Shown here piece by piece: positions 1 through 10,937 of a stretch of 64,000 nucleotides of DNA. Made by a program: the position numbers and the translations under genes. The notes below the pieces were generated by a model that did not search any database, was not told where the DNA came from, and saw only the letters and a program-made list of their open reading frames with translations. The DNA lies in NCBI RefSeq assembly GCF_047663525.1, contig NC_092591.1, positions 31,529,001-31,593,000 of the forward strand, written 5' to 3'. Each line of letters begins with the position of its first letter. Positions within the stretch are counted from its first letter, which is position 1. The DNA comes from Anas platyrhynchos (Eukaryota; Chordata; Aves; Anseriformes; Anatidae).

Positions 1-640
1 TTGCCCAGCGCCTCATCCAGCCTGGCCTTAAACACCTCCAGGGATGGGGCATCCACAGCTTCTCTGGGCAGCCTGTGCCAGTGCCTCACCACCCTCTGAG
101 TAATGCATTTCCTCCTAACCTCTAATCTAAATCTCCCCTCTTTTAGTTTAAAACCATTTCCCCTTGTCCTATCATCATATGAATGAGCAAAAAGTTGCTC
201 TCCGCTTTTACAAGCCCCCTATAAGTATTGAAAAGCTGCAGTGAGGTCACCCCAGAGTCCTCTCTTGTCCAGGCTGAAGATCCCCAGCTCTCTCAGCCTC
301 TCTCCATAGGAGAGGTGCTCCAGCCCTCCGAGCATCTTTGTGGCCAGAGCAGAGGGGGACAATCCCCTCGCTGCCCTGCTGCCACCCCTCAGGTGATGCA
401 GGCCAGGATGCAGGTGGCCGCCTGGGCTGCAGGCACACACTGCTGGGTCCTGCTGAGCTTTTTGTCCACCAGCACCCCCAGGTCCTTCTCTGCAGGGCTG
501 CTCTCAGTGAGTTTTTCTCCCAGCCTGTGCTCCTGTCTGGGATTGCCCTGACCCAGGTGCAGCACCTTGCACTTGGCCTTGTTGAATGTCGTTAGGTTCA
601 TGGGGCCTGCTTCTCCAGCTTGTGGAGGGAGGGAGGGAAG
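1..640 (-). mobile_element. CR1 LINE fragment (3' part of ORF2 and 3' region), cut by window edge
   Basis: On the minus strand this stretch encodes the C-terminal end of a CR1 reverse-transcriptase ORF. A fragment at 601-389 reads [16 protein letters not shown], then [17 protein letters not shown] second piece near 440-219 has [23 protein letters not shown] followed by a [14 protein letters not shown] motif. The pieces are in different frames, so the copy is dead. The region nearest position 1 matches the conserved CR1 3' block (complement of GGCCAGGCTGGATGAGGC). The last few dozen bases of the element, including its 3' tail, therefore lie outside the window. The inner boundary near 640 is approximate. 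CR1 is the dominant LINE of birds and other sauropsids. Confidence 0.9.
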
Positions 641-1634
641 GAAACCTTCCCACAGGTCTGCTGTTGCGTGCTGCCCAGTGCTCCAAAGCCCCTGAGGGTT
701 TCCCTTCTCTGCCAGAGCAGGGGATCAGCAGGACTTAGCCTCCCGTGTGACTCCACGTGCAGGGACGGGCCCCCCTGAAACCTGGAGGGGTTTCGGGTGA
801 GCAGAGACAGCCCCCATGCCTGTCCTGGCCCTGGTACCACTTCCCACCCCACCACCACCAAGGATACTCCCAGAGCTTGCTCCTGCTGCGGGGGCAGAGA
901 GAGGTTAACGTCTCGACAAGGGGCAGGGAGGGGAGATGTAAATTATTAAAGTGGAAATGCTGGAGGCCCAGAATAGCTGCACGGGTGTCAGCTGAACCAG
1001 TTACACCAGCTGGGAGAGGGGGGGGGGAAAAAAGCTGTTCTTAACACTTAACTTTCCCCACATCATATTTTCCAATAGTTTTGTTATTATTTATTTTTTT
1101 TAATGGGGGAAGAAAATCCATTCTTGCTCATCCCCTCGAGACCTCCCAAACGAACACAAGCTGATGTTAGCACAGGACGATTCGTTGTGCTTAGGCACCA
1201 TCCGCCAGCACGAAATAAGGCCATTTAGTGCCAAAAAGGAAAAAGCATGTGAACGAAAACTCTCCATAAATTGTCATCCCAGCAGGAGCACGGGCGCCGT
1301 GAGATGCCGCATTGTTCCTGGGGTTGGCAGGGAGCTTCCCGAGCTTTCCCCGTGTCCCCTCGCCACTTCTCACTCCAGCAATTACTTATTTGGTCTCCAT
1401 ACACACACAGCACTGTGAGGAGGTGGTGGCAGTCCCTTCGGTACTTTGGGTGCTCAGCATCGGGGCACAAGACTTCTGGAGGGGGATTTTTTCCCACCCA
1501 GCACTCTCCAGCCATGCAAGATCAGGGATAACCCCATAAGCTGCGCTAGGGAAATATTACAATTTGGGCCAAATCCTTGATATTTGGGCTAGTTTGGTGA
1601 AGAAAGAGGGCATGGAGTGGGGGATCCCCGGTAC
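641..1634. other. Non-coding: intron 1 of the GH31-like gene
   Basis: This lies 3' of the splice donor at 1634 of the minus-strand GH31-like exon and is read as its first intron. It holds a G-run at about 1018-1026 and a T-rich tract near 1080-1100. I looked for the next expected exon, which should carry the family's DCF...WYGG block, on the minus strand and did not find it here. Confidence 0.55.
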
Positions 1635-2093
1635 CTTCAGCATCACGTCGGGACGCAGCGGGGTCCAGCGGACGCCGTAGCACTCGGTGCCGGGGGCTGG
1701 CGGGGGCTCGAGGGAGAGCCGGAGCTCAGCCTCCTCCTCCCATGCGTAGCAGAACTGGCCTCCGTCCTGCCAGCACCGGTCCCGTGGAGGGGGTGGCTCA
1801 GCCGCAGGCACACCACCCACGGCAATCACAGCCACCGGCTGCCCCTTGGGCAGTGCCCGTAGGAGCAGGGCGCCCCGGCGGCGCTCCCACAGCACCCCTC
1901 CCGCCCGGCCCCGCAGCACCCACTCCTCCGGTGACTGCTCCAGGGCCTGCCAGGAGATGATGCCGATGGTCATGGCAAAGAAGACAGCCACGCCGAGGCA
2001 GCCCAAGGCACCTTTCCAGGGCTCTGTCATCTCCCTCAAGCCCGAGGTCCAGGCAGCTTCGGGGATTCGGCCGGCGGGGCGAGCGATGGGCAT
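1635..2093 (-). CDS. First coding exon of a MYORG / SITS-binding-protein-like GH31 membrane protein (partial gene)
   Basis: This exon encodes 153 residues starting at the ATG at 2093-2091 (ACC just upstream). A second in-frame ATG at 2030-2028 begins MTEPWKGALG and may be the true start. It is followed by one hydrophobic segment, about residues 28-50 (LGCLGVAVFFAMTIGIISW), with no signal peptide features, so a type II (N-in) membrane anchor is likely. The rest is lumenal: a short beta-rich region ending in CWQDGGQFCYAWEEEAEL and then TECYGVRWTPLRPDVMLK. This resembles the pre-catalytic domain of MYORG (KIAA1161) and of SITS-binding proteins, which share a CYxVxW motif just before the GH31 catalytic barrel. 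The exon ends in AAG followed by GTACCG, in phase 0. The catalytic domain is off the left edge, so enzyme activity cannot be judged. The family call comes from recalled similarity, not a search. Confidence 0.62.
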
Positions 2094-3866
2094 GGTACAA
2101 GGGATGCTGCTTCCTCTCCCTTGTAAGAAGGAAAATCCTCTTGGATGGCTCTGAAAGAATGTGAAGAGTTAAAATTAAGCTGCAAGGCTTCGCAGTGACC
2201 CCGAAGGTAAGAGAAATCCCCCCCGCAGCCTCCCAGTGCTCTGCAGCACTGAAATTCAGCCGCCGGAGGGGAGCGGGACAGGGCTGGGGCTCCGCAGGGC
2301 TCAGGGTTCTGCCTTGCCACGCAGCTCCCCTTGTCTCGCAAAGCTGCTGTAAATATCCAGGGGGGGCTGAAAAAATATTGCAGGGGTGCTTGGAGCCGGG
2401 GGGAGGACTGGAAAAGTGACCCCGTAACAGGACACCGGTTTTCCATTCTCCTTCCCCCTCGTCTAGAAAAGTATTTGATTAATGCACAGCCCAAGGGGAA
2501 GAGCCACTCATCTGGGTGTGCTGGCTGAGCCCTTGCTCAGAGACCCGGCACCCAATGCTCAAAGTGGGCACGGGGACACCAGCAGTGACAACCTGGTGGG
2601 GTGGCACCAGCTTGTCCCCATCGTCTGCCTCTCCCTGCTGTTACACTCTGTTTTGGGGCCAATAATGCAGATTTTGGTGCTGCTGTCCCTGTCGGGGGAC
2701 CACGTGCTGCCTCCCCTGGCTCTGCACACCCACCCACTGCATCCCCCTGCCAACCCCCCTCCCGAAAATCACACGTTTTTATTTTACCTAAAGGCAGGTT
2801 AAAGGATGCTCCGGCGGTACCCAGGGGCGACCGTCTCTGACCGAGCGCTTCACCCGGATATTTCTCTGTGGTGCTATAGGGTTTGCTCCTCTTTCCCGAG
2901 GGGGAATTTTCCTCCCAGCCCTGCAGCCACGTCAGAGACCTTTATAGCCCAGGCAACTTGATCCAAGCAAAGCCAGCAGTGTTATCTAAGACGAGATGTT
3001 GCTCTGCTTCCCACCCCGGGCCCCCGCAGGTTTTTTTACATAAGAAATGGAGCTGGGAAAGTCTTACAAATATTTTCAACAAGCATTTGCTTATACAGCA
3101 ATAACTTTTTTTTTTTCCCCTCTTTTTCCTTTTTAAGCAGTTATTGAGGTGGCTCTGGATGAGCTCTTAGTACACACCTGCAGATCCATGCGTAAATGAA
3201 CCATGCCAGTGCTAAGGCTGCTCATTCTGCTGATTGATTTTACTGTTGCTATTATTATTATTGGGGTTTTCTCCCCATTTCTCATGCTAAATGAGATGCT
3301 TGGCATCCCCTTAAGTCCTCTCAGGTCTCAGGAAAAAAAGAAAAAACACCAAAAACCCAGCGCCAAGCCCCGGGTCCAAAGACACTACTCACCCCAGGAA
3401 ATGTTGCTCTTAAGGAGGGTCTTAAGGTGGCCAAATCCCCTGGGAAAATCCTTCATTGCAACCCAAAAAAACCCTTGGAGATGCATCTCCCAACTCACAG
3501 ACTCCAAAATTAGTTTTTCTTTTCACTTTGGGCAGTACCACTGTGGGAGGTGGGGAAAAACTGGTTGGTGACACCAGGACAAGCATCTCCCTGCTGCTGG
3601 CTTGGGCTCCTGAGGATGGAAGGAGGTTCAGATCCAGGATGAGGAGAAACGAAGGAGGGGGGCTCACCTGAAGATCCAAGGCAGTGGTGTCCAACCTGAC
3701 AGGATTCTGGATCTGCTCTCTCTGGTCCTGAGATTAGGAGGGTGGGAACAAAGCGATGGGTGATGGATGTGGGGCTGGGTACCAAACACTACAGGAAGAG
3801 GGCACGGCTCTCCCAGCTGGAGTTTGTTGGGATTTCTGGAAGGAGATGGGAACAATTAGGACAATT

Positions 3867-3947
3867 AAAAAATAAAATAAAATAAAATAAAATAAAATAA
3901 AATAAAATAAAATAAAATAAAATAAAATAAAATAAAATAAAATAAAT
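3867..3947. repeat. (AAAAT)n pentanucleotide microsatellite, about 16 units
   Basis: Direct reading shows an uninterrupted run of AATAA units for about 80 bp. It produces an artefactual minus-strand frame of repeated FILFY. Confidence 0.97.
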
Positions 3948-3990
3948 CAAGGTTATGGACCAAGCTAGTTTAAATAAAAGGAAAAGCATT

Positions 3991-4008
3991 AAAAAAAAAA
4001 AAAAAAAA
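3991..4008. repeat. Poly(A) tract, 18 bases
   Basis: Homopolymer seen directly, about 45 bp after the AAAAT array. Confidence 0.95.
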
Positions 4009-4195
4009 GGAGGAAGCGGTTCTTTTTCCATCAAAGACATTAAGACTGAGATCACTGGGCTTATGCTGCTCATGCTGCCCCACAAGCTGGAAGAAAGGCA
4101 GCAAGTGGAAGTTAATAAAATCTGATGGCAATTCAGAGTCGTTCAGTCACAATCTAAACCAGGGCTGGCTGAATTATTAGGATAGGATTTGTCAT

Positions 4196-4217
4196 TTATT
4201 ATTATTATTATTAATAA
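4196..4217. repeat. (TTA)n short microsatellite
   Basis: About seven imperfect TTA/ATT units, followed by AATAATC. Confidence 0.85.
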
Positions 4218-4265
4218 TCAGTCTTTATAAATCCCTCTGCCCTAATGAAAGCACTGTTTAGCTAT

Positions 4266-4283
4266 AAAAAAAAAAAAAAAAAA
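4266..4283. repeat. Poly(A) tract, 18 bases
   Basis: Homopolymer seen directly. It is one of four A-tracts between 3.99 and 5.1 kb. Confidence 0.95.
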
Positions 4284-4825
4284 TAATACAGAAACAGAAC
4301 AGAGAAGTTAAAAATTATCTTTAGGACAGGTCCATGATCCCTGATGCTCTTGCCTCTGAATTCCCCAGCCAAAAGGATGGGGACACAGTAGGAACCCCAA
4401 AATTTCAGAAAATCATGGCAGGTATCAGCCATTCCCAGCTTCCCAGTGCCCGAGGTGCTGGGGGTGACCCGTGATGCTTTTGGCAGTGAGACGAGCTCTG
4501 GGAAAAGCTCTCTCACATGGCACACAATTAAATCCTGGTAGTTGCAGGACGGCAAATCACTCCAAGAGGGGATTAGAGAAACTCAGGCAGAGCGAGTCCG
4601 TGGGATGCTGTTAGTGAGACGTATGGTTTTATGAAGCTTTATGTCCCCTCTGTAGAATGAGGTATTCTTCCCCACTTTTCCTAACTTTGTAGATTTTGAA
4701 AAGGTTTTAAATTTCCCATTTTGCATCCAATGAGGTAGAACACCTGAGGCCATGCCCAGTTCATCCTGTTGCTGCTTATTACTCTCAACCAAATTTGCAC
4801 AGGCTTGGAGGTATATGGTGGGTTT

Positions 4826-4854
4826 AAAAAAAAAAAAAAAGAAAAGAAAAAAAA
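4826..4854. repeat. A-rich tract, interrupted by G
   Basis: A run of 15 A, then GAAAAG, then further A residues. Confidence 0.9.
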
Positions 4855-5052
4855 GCTTTAATATTGGGAAACCACCAATTTGCTGTTTTAATGGGGGGCT
4901 TCCCAAAGGCTCTGATTAATATGTGCCACCTTGAGAGCTTTGATTGACAATGCCTTTAGGGTGGGAATGTGGCTCCTCCAGCTGCTGATGCCCAGGAAAG
5001 GGATGAGGTGGGAAATATATTCAACCCAGCAGCAGCACCAATAAGGACAGCT

Positions 5053-5053
<1 letters not shown>

Positions 5054-5093
<40 letters not shown>
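5054..5093. repeat. Poly(A) tract, 40 bases
   Basis: This is the longest homopolymer in the window. A short AAAC repeat (about four units) follows at about 5129-5145. Confidence 0.97.
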
Positions 5094-5096
<3 letters not shown>

Positions 5097-6893
5097 ATGA
5101 TGCTTTCTGGTGAAAATAAATTGGGAAAACAAACAAACAAACAAAAAAGCAGGGAATAAGATTTATTCCTACTGATGTTTCATATCAGCGTCCCATAAGA
5201 GAGTCCTTTCTTGCAGTGTGTCCCATAGAAAGGGGTGCTGCAGGCAATCTAAAGTCCTATGGTTATGTTTCAGGCTCAGAAAACAGAGCGTGAGGAGCTG
5301 TGGGGACTTTGCTCATGGGGTAAGGAGCACAGGCTTGTCCTTTGTGAGGACCAGCCCTTACTATCAATATTTTCCTGCAGCTTCAGAGCGCCAGCAATCA
5401 CAGCCAAAGCTTCCCAGGAGCACGCCCAGTCTATATGGGAGATTTTTTTTTATTATTATTTTTTTAAAGAAAAACTATAGAAGTAGATGCATGGGTTTAC
5501 CTAGAACAAAAGAAGGGTGGGAGCAGCGGAGCACCTCCAGGACTCAGTGTCTCTCTGTGATTTTCCCTAGGCGAGAGCAGCTGCATGCCCCAGGCTCCAA
5601 CCACACTCTCATCACAGAGATGTATCCTACTGAAATCCTACACCCCAAAACCCACCCGTTTTCCCCCAAAGTTATACATAAGAGGCATAGGGATGAGCAC
5701 AAGGAGGCAAACCTGGACAGTACATCTGTAGCCATCCTCCTGCCCTCCCCTCAGTACCTCCCCCTGGTTTATCTGCTTTTCCTGACCTGGGAGAAATGCT
5801 GTAAAACCACAGGCAGGTACATGTGAGCTGATGCTCTGTGCTGGGTGTTTTCTTTTGGCTTTTCTTCACCCTTGCAGTTCCCAGACCTTCCTTTCAGTGC
5901 CAGCAAAAGCCTTCGGCTGTGCTGAGCGTCTCCACATCTTGCAGAGGCTTGTGCTCAGCTGGAGAAAGTACTCAGAACTACCAAACAGTTTAAAAAGAAT
6001 AAAGGAAACAAAAGAAATAAAGGCTGATATAGCTTGTCTGATGACCGGAAACTCTAAGTTTTGACCCTGGAGACCAGTCCTGAATTTCCCCGAACTCCCA
6101 GGCGACTTGGCAGCAGTTTGTAATGGCAATAAAACAAGCAGCAGAACCCACAGTGAGAATACAGACATATAAATAGCAGCAGAGTTTTGAAAGGATGGCT
6201 CTGGACTATTGTTTCTGTTTTATTTCTTTACTTACCCCTTTCCATTGTGTCTGCCTGAACTGGGAGAGAAACCACCCTCCTGGGGGCTCGTCTTCCTGCT
6301 CCCCAGGCTCCAGCACCCAACAGCCCCCAAGCATTCAGACCAAGCTTCTTCAAGCCAGGGAACTTTGTAAGACCCAGCCTCTTGCAGTTTGCTCTGAACT
6401 TAAATTAATATTACGGATTAGAGAGTCTGCATTTATTTCAGGTGCCTAAAGCCAGCACCTGCTTGGAAGATGCCACCACCAGCTTCACACTCCCTTATGT
6501 GTATTTGGGGATGCCATGAGGCCAGATGCACACAGCTCTCCAGGCAAAGCCACATGGCCAAACACTTAATTTCTCAAAGACTTCATAAAGTAAATCCAAA
6601 CCTTTCTTTTAAAGTACGAGGTTGATGATGATGAAGAGCAGGCAATGAACTGAAAGCAGCTCCCCCCTCCACGGGCTTACTCTGTGCCTCTTGCTAAGGG
6701 GTGATCACACCTGCTGCTGCAATCAGACTTCACATCCCCATGGAAGCATGGTTTTACCCTTCCAAGCAAGGCTTTGGCTGCTGAAGCTGAGCCTCGGGCC
6801 CTTTGGTTTCCTTAAAATTTCAGAAAACTCCCCCAAACCACACAGGGTGTGCGGGTGGAGGAGCAGGTACCACAAGACTGGGAGCATCAATGC

Positions 6894-6924
6894 AAAAAAA
6901 AACAAAAAAAAACAAAAAAAAACA
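6894..6924. repeat. (A9C)3 tandem repeat
   Basis: Three units of nine A plus one C, period 10. Confidence 0.9.
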
Positions 6925-6994
6925 CAACTCATCTTGCTCAACCCAAGCACAACATAGGGGGAAAAAAATGCTTTAGGGTCTCTGCCCAGGTGGT

Positions 6995-7017
6995 ACACAC
7001 ACACACACACACACACA
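6995..7017. repeat. (AC)n dinucleotide microsatellite
   Basis: About 11-12 perfect AC units. Confidence 0.95.
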
Positions 7018-9256
7018 TTACTTCTTCGGTGGAAGGATTGGCAGAGGGTGCAAAAGGGATGTTGAAGGGGCTCAGCGTGCCTGGGAGGTGCTGTCGGTGA
7101 CCAGCATGCGAGGAGCTTTTGGGAAGGATGTTTCTGTGTTATTCGCCTCTTCCAAGCTTCCCAGAAATCTGGTAAGCAGATTTGCAGCCTACACACTTGC
7201 AAAATTGAATCACTGCCCTGGAGATGCCTTTTGGATGATTAGGCTGAAACTCTCCAGCTCTTCTCTACAGGGCCCAGCCATCGAATTCCCATCACAGCCC
7301 TGCCATCAGGCTGGAAGGACTGACGGCCCCCAGGTGCAGGACAGCCCTCCAGGCCCAGGACAGCCCTCCAGGCCCCCCCGTGTCTCCTGAGGGCTGGCAT
7401 TTTCCAACAGTGCAGCAAAGCTTGGGAACATTTGTCCAGAGCATCAGCATGGGATGCCCCTGCCCCATTAAGCTGCATTATCAAGCAGCCCTGAAGCCTG
7501 CCCCCACCCCTTTTTGGGGGGACTCCAAGGCAAGTCAAGTAGCAACCTTCACTCCCCATGCTTCAGGATTACACCCCCAAAATTGCCTTATATATTATTG
7601 CAATAGCACTGCCCATTACTGCAAGAAGGGGGCTGCAGGCTGAGCATTCCCACACAGCCAGGCACCTCCAAGGTGCTGTAACGTGGGGGTCTGGGCACCT
7701 CCTCTCTGCATTCATGGGTTTAATCCTCCTCCCTGAGCCCCGCAAGCTGTAGGACCTCCTCCAAGGAAGACAGAGACCTTCCTCTCCCTCCCCTTGCCTG
7801 AGCCCCTGCAGAGCAGTTTAGGATTTTGGGGGCTGCCCCATTGCATTACCCCCAATCCCTAGTCCCCCAGGAGCAGACCACCCTCTCCACCAACACTTTT
7901 CCCACTCCTACTTGTTGTGGCACCCTCAAAATGCTGTACTCAAGAAAGGAAACCCCTCCAACAGCAGCCAGGAGCACATGAGGATACCTCAAGCTCATGG
8001 AGAGCCTCTAAAGGCTTCCAGCAATTAGCAGCCCTGATGAGCTCCCCCTGGCCTCCCGGAGAGCAGCTGAACAAATGAGGTTTCTTGCTAATTATAGCAG
8101 GCGAGCAGGGCCAAGCAAGAGGGGGCTGAAACACGGGCAGCAAATACACCAGGGTTTTGGCCAAAAAACCCTTTCTGAATTCCTGATGGTGTAGAAAAGC
8201 GCTGGGGTTGGCTCGGGACAGCGATCCCCACTGCGCTCCACCCCCAGGGGAGCAGAAGTGTGTGCTGGCCCCACCAGCTGCCAGCCCCTCTCCCTTCCCT
8301 CTCTTTGGATAATTTATGCTGAAAAATGTGTGTTTCGGCTCCTCCCAGCTCCGCACAGACCTGGAGCACAAGCTGGCGAGGAAAAGGGGTCCCTCAGGGG
8401 CACGGGATGAGGGCCAGGTGTGTGCCCACATCCGAAAGGGGTTTTGGGGCAGCCTGGGTTTGCAGCCCCCAGTGCTTGGGGTCGGTGAGCAAGGCGGAAG
8501 GCTGCATCCTCACAGCCCCAAGTTCCTTCTTCCCTCCCCATCCCGGCAGCTTCATGGTCGGCTGGCTTTTGGCTGATGTGGGTCTCTCCTGAAAAGCAGC
8601 CAGCCCCAAACAGCAAACATCCTCTCAGGTTGCCAGACCACAAAGCCCCAAGCCCAGCTCACTTGGGAATGCCATCAAAATAAATAATAATAATAAAAAA
8701 ACCTCTAAAATTAAAACAAAAATCCCAACATTTGCTTCCCCTTAGCCAGCTCCCCAGGGCTTTAAGCCCCAGATTTTGCTCTCGCCATACACAGAGGCCT
8801 GGCTGTGAGCAAACCAGCAGCTCCCAGTGACGTTTCCCACTGCCGCCACTTCACAGATTAATTAAGATACTGGGAACAAACAGTCCCAAATTGTCCCGGA
8901 CCCTCGACGGGGTTCATCTTCGCTCCACAGGAGGGACGCAGGTCTATGCCAGAAGTGCTGATTTAGTGGGATTTAGTTAAATTCTGGGCAAGAAAGCTCT
9001 TGGTTGAATGCAAGCAGCCTCAGAAAGCACCTCGGGGAGCCTTAAGGGAGCGAGGGGTGTGTGCAGTGCGTGATGCTCTGCAGGGCCCCTGGTGAGCATC
9101 TCCACCCACTCCTTCCCTCTTGCAGCACCCTGGCAGAGCTGGGGAGAGCCTGGAGACCCGAATTTAAAGGCTTTGTAGCCCACCCTGAAGGCTGTTTTCT
9201 CCCTGGCAGGGAAACGTCTGAGTGAGAGAGCACCACACAAAATCACTGTCTGGGCT

Positions 9257-9262
9257 TTTATT
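9257..9262 (-). terminator. Candidate distal poly(A) signal of the small GTPase gene (AATAAA on the minus strand)
   Basis: The plus strand reads TTTATT within GGGCTTTTATTGTCACAGG, giving AATAAA on the minus strand. It lies 1.19 kb beyond the GTPase stop codon. It is an alternative to, or read-through beyond, the nearer signal at 9813-9818. No downstream GU-rich element was scored. Confidence 0.4.
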
Positions 9263-9812
9263 GTCACAGGACGCAGCAGCACACAGTTACTTCTCGGAGG
9301 ACACACACATGGCATGCCGCAGGTCTCCCAAAAAATGCACTTTTTGGATGGCAAAGCAGCACTCTGCACTGGGAGGGTGGGAGGAAGAGAAATCAGGCAG
9401 GAGCAGCTCAGCGGGAGGATGTGCCCCGGTGCTGACGATGCAGCAGCACACCCAAATTCTCTGGCCACAGCAATTTCCTATTTGGGATGGGGCAACTAAT
9501 AAGCAGGTGAGGGACCAAGAATCATTTGCACCTCCCACTCTCTGCTCCGTTGCACCATGTCCCATGATTTGCACCCCGGGGACTCTCTGAGACACACCGC
9601 CAATGCTGAGCTGAGCTGCAGGGCGAGGGCATCACTAGAAGTTGCATCAGGAACAATATTCCCCTGGGATGGAGAAGCACGATCTCAGCCCGAGGTTGCA
9701 GCGTACATCAGCAGTGCAGCCTGCTTGGCCACCCCACGGAGGCCGGCAGCCCCGAGTGAGGCGGAGACGGAGAGCAAGGGGCAGCCTCAGCCAGGAGCCC
9801 ATTGCCCGGGCT

Positions 9813-9818
9813 TTTATT
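9813..9818 (-). terminator. Candidate proximal poly(A) signal of the small GTPase gene (AATAAA on the minus strand)
   Basis: The plus strand reads TTTATT within CTTTTATTTACAG, giving AATAAA on the minus strand. This implies a 3' UTR of about 0.65 kb after the stop at 10452. Confidence 0.55.
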
Positions 9819-10451
9819 TACAGTGGTGTTAAAGGAGAGAGTGATAAGGAGCTTCAGATGTTGAAAAACACGGGTTTTGAGAAAAGCCAGAGGTTAGCAG
9901 GCTTTTTTCCCCCGGCTGTAAACAGATCTCTGCTTTCCTTCGGAACATGCCCGTGCTGCCAGCCCGTGAGTGAGGAGGAGAAGGGCTCCAGCAGAGCCCA
10001 AGGGACACGAGCAAACCCAGCGAGCCTCAGGTGGGGAGCAGGGGATCCACAGGGAGGTGTCGGAGATGGGTCTGGTACTCAACGAAGCAAATTGGTGCCT
10101 ACAAGTGTTGACCCAGCACCGCTGAAGCCAACAGGGATGATCTTTGTTGCTGACTTCAGCCATGGAGGAGGAGGAGGAGGGAGCAAAGGGGTGGGACAGA
10201 GGAAGAGCATCCTCCCTGCCGACGCAAAGCCTGTTTGTGGAAACCTACAGGCTTTTGGAGGCTGCTCAGCACCAATCCCACCCGCCCCACCTCTTAACTT
10301 TCCCCTCCCAGGAGCTCAGCCCTGGCCCACAAGCTGCCCTCCAGCCCCCGAGGAAGGTGGCTTCTCACTCCCCAGTGGGTGCCCTGGCAGCAGGAGGACC
10401 CATCCCCTGGTCCCGGCTTGTCCATCGCTCCTGCCTCTGCCCTGGGGGTGC

Positions 10452-10937
10452 TCACTCGGGGATGTAGTCCCTGAAGGAGTTAAAGCTGAGGCTCCGGCCC
10501 GCCGAGTTCAAGGTGGAGCTGGCTTGCATCTTGGGGATCTTCTCCATCACCTTTGACACTGTCCTCCTCTTGAAGGAGCCCGGGGAGAAGTGCCCCTGCC
10601 TCATGAGCTCCTGGTAGAGGGTGTTGAACACCACCACGGTCTCTTCATAGCTGTCCCGGGTGGAGATCTCATAGAAAGGAAGCTTCAAGGTTTTGGAGAG
10701 GTTTTCGCCGTCCTCTGTGGACACCATCCTGTCAAACTGCAAGTCCTTCTTGTTGCCCACGATGACCACAGGGGGCTGCTCGCTCCCACCGCTCCGCTTG
10801 GGGCTGGCGTGGATGTGGTTGATGAGGAAGCAGAGCCGCACAACCTCGTCGAAGCTGCACCGGTCCGTCACCGAGTAGACCACCGCAAAGCCATCTCCCC
10901 ACTTGATCTTCTCCTCTATCTGCAGGGAGTCTTCCTC
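10452..10937 (-). CDS. Small GTPase exon 4 (residues 77-237, rest of the G domain and C-terminal tail)
   Basis: The acceptor is TTTGCCACTCCAG. The exon starts EEDSLQIEEKIKWGDGF, contains VVIVGNKKDL and ends SFNSFRDYIPE followed by TGA at 10454-10452. It is a single 161-codon terminal exon. Confidence 0.93.
   Translation of the reverse strand, partial: EEDSLQIEEKIKWGDGFAVVYSVTDRCSFDEVVRLCFLINHIHASPKRSGGSEQPPVVIVGNKKDLQFDRMVSTEDGENLSKTLKLPFYEISTRDSYEETVVVFNTLYQELMRQGHFSPGSFKRRTVSKVMEKIPKMQASSTLNSAGRSLSFNSFRDYIPE

Larger units (their letters stand above)
2094..9790. other. Intergenic region between the GH31-like gene and the small GTPase gene
   Basis: No exon with family-like protein similarity and matching splice sites was found on either strand. 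The first few hundred bases above 2093 are GC-rich and probably hold the 5' UTR and promoter of the GH31-like gene. The remainder is mixed-composition DNA with several A-tracts, an AAAAT pentamer array, a CA microsatellite and a short (A9C)3 array. Longer open frames here, for example plus strand 5218-5826 and minus 7940-8431, show no recognisable domain and coincide with low-complexity or GC-rich sequence. Confidence 0.6.

Noticed and set aside
3789..4085. Minus-strand frame of repeated FILFY residues
   Set aside because: Translation of the AAAAT microsatellite, not a membrane protein.
5218..5826. Plus-strand open frame of 202 codons
   Set aside because: No recognisable domain; it crosses a T/A-rich tract and shows no splice or promoter context. 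Most likely chance.
9642..10556. Plus-strand open frame of 304 codons
   Set aside because: It is antisense to the GTPase 3' UTR and exon 4, GC-rich, Pro/Gly/Ser-biased and without a domain.
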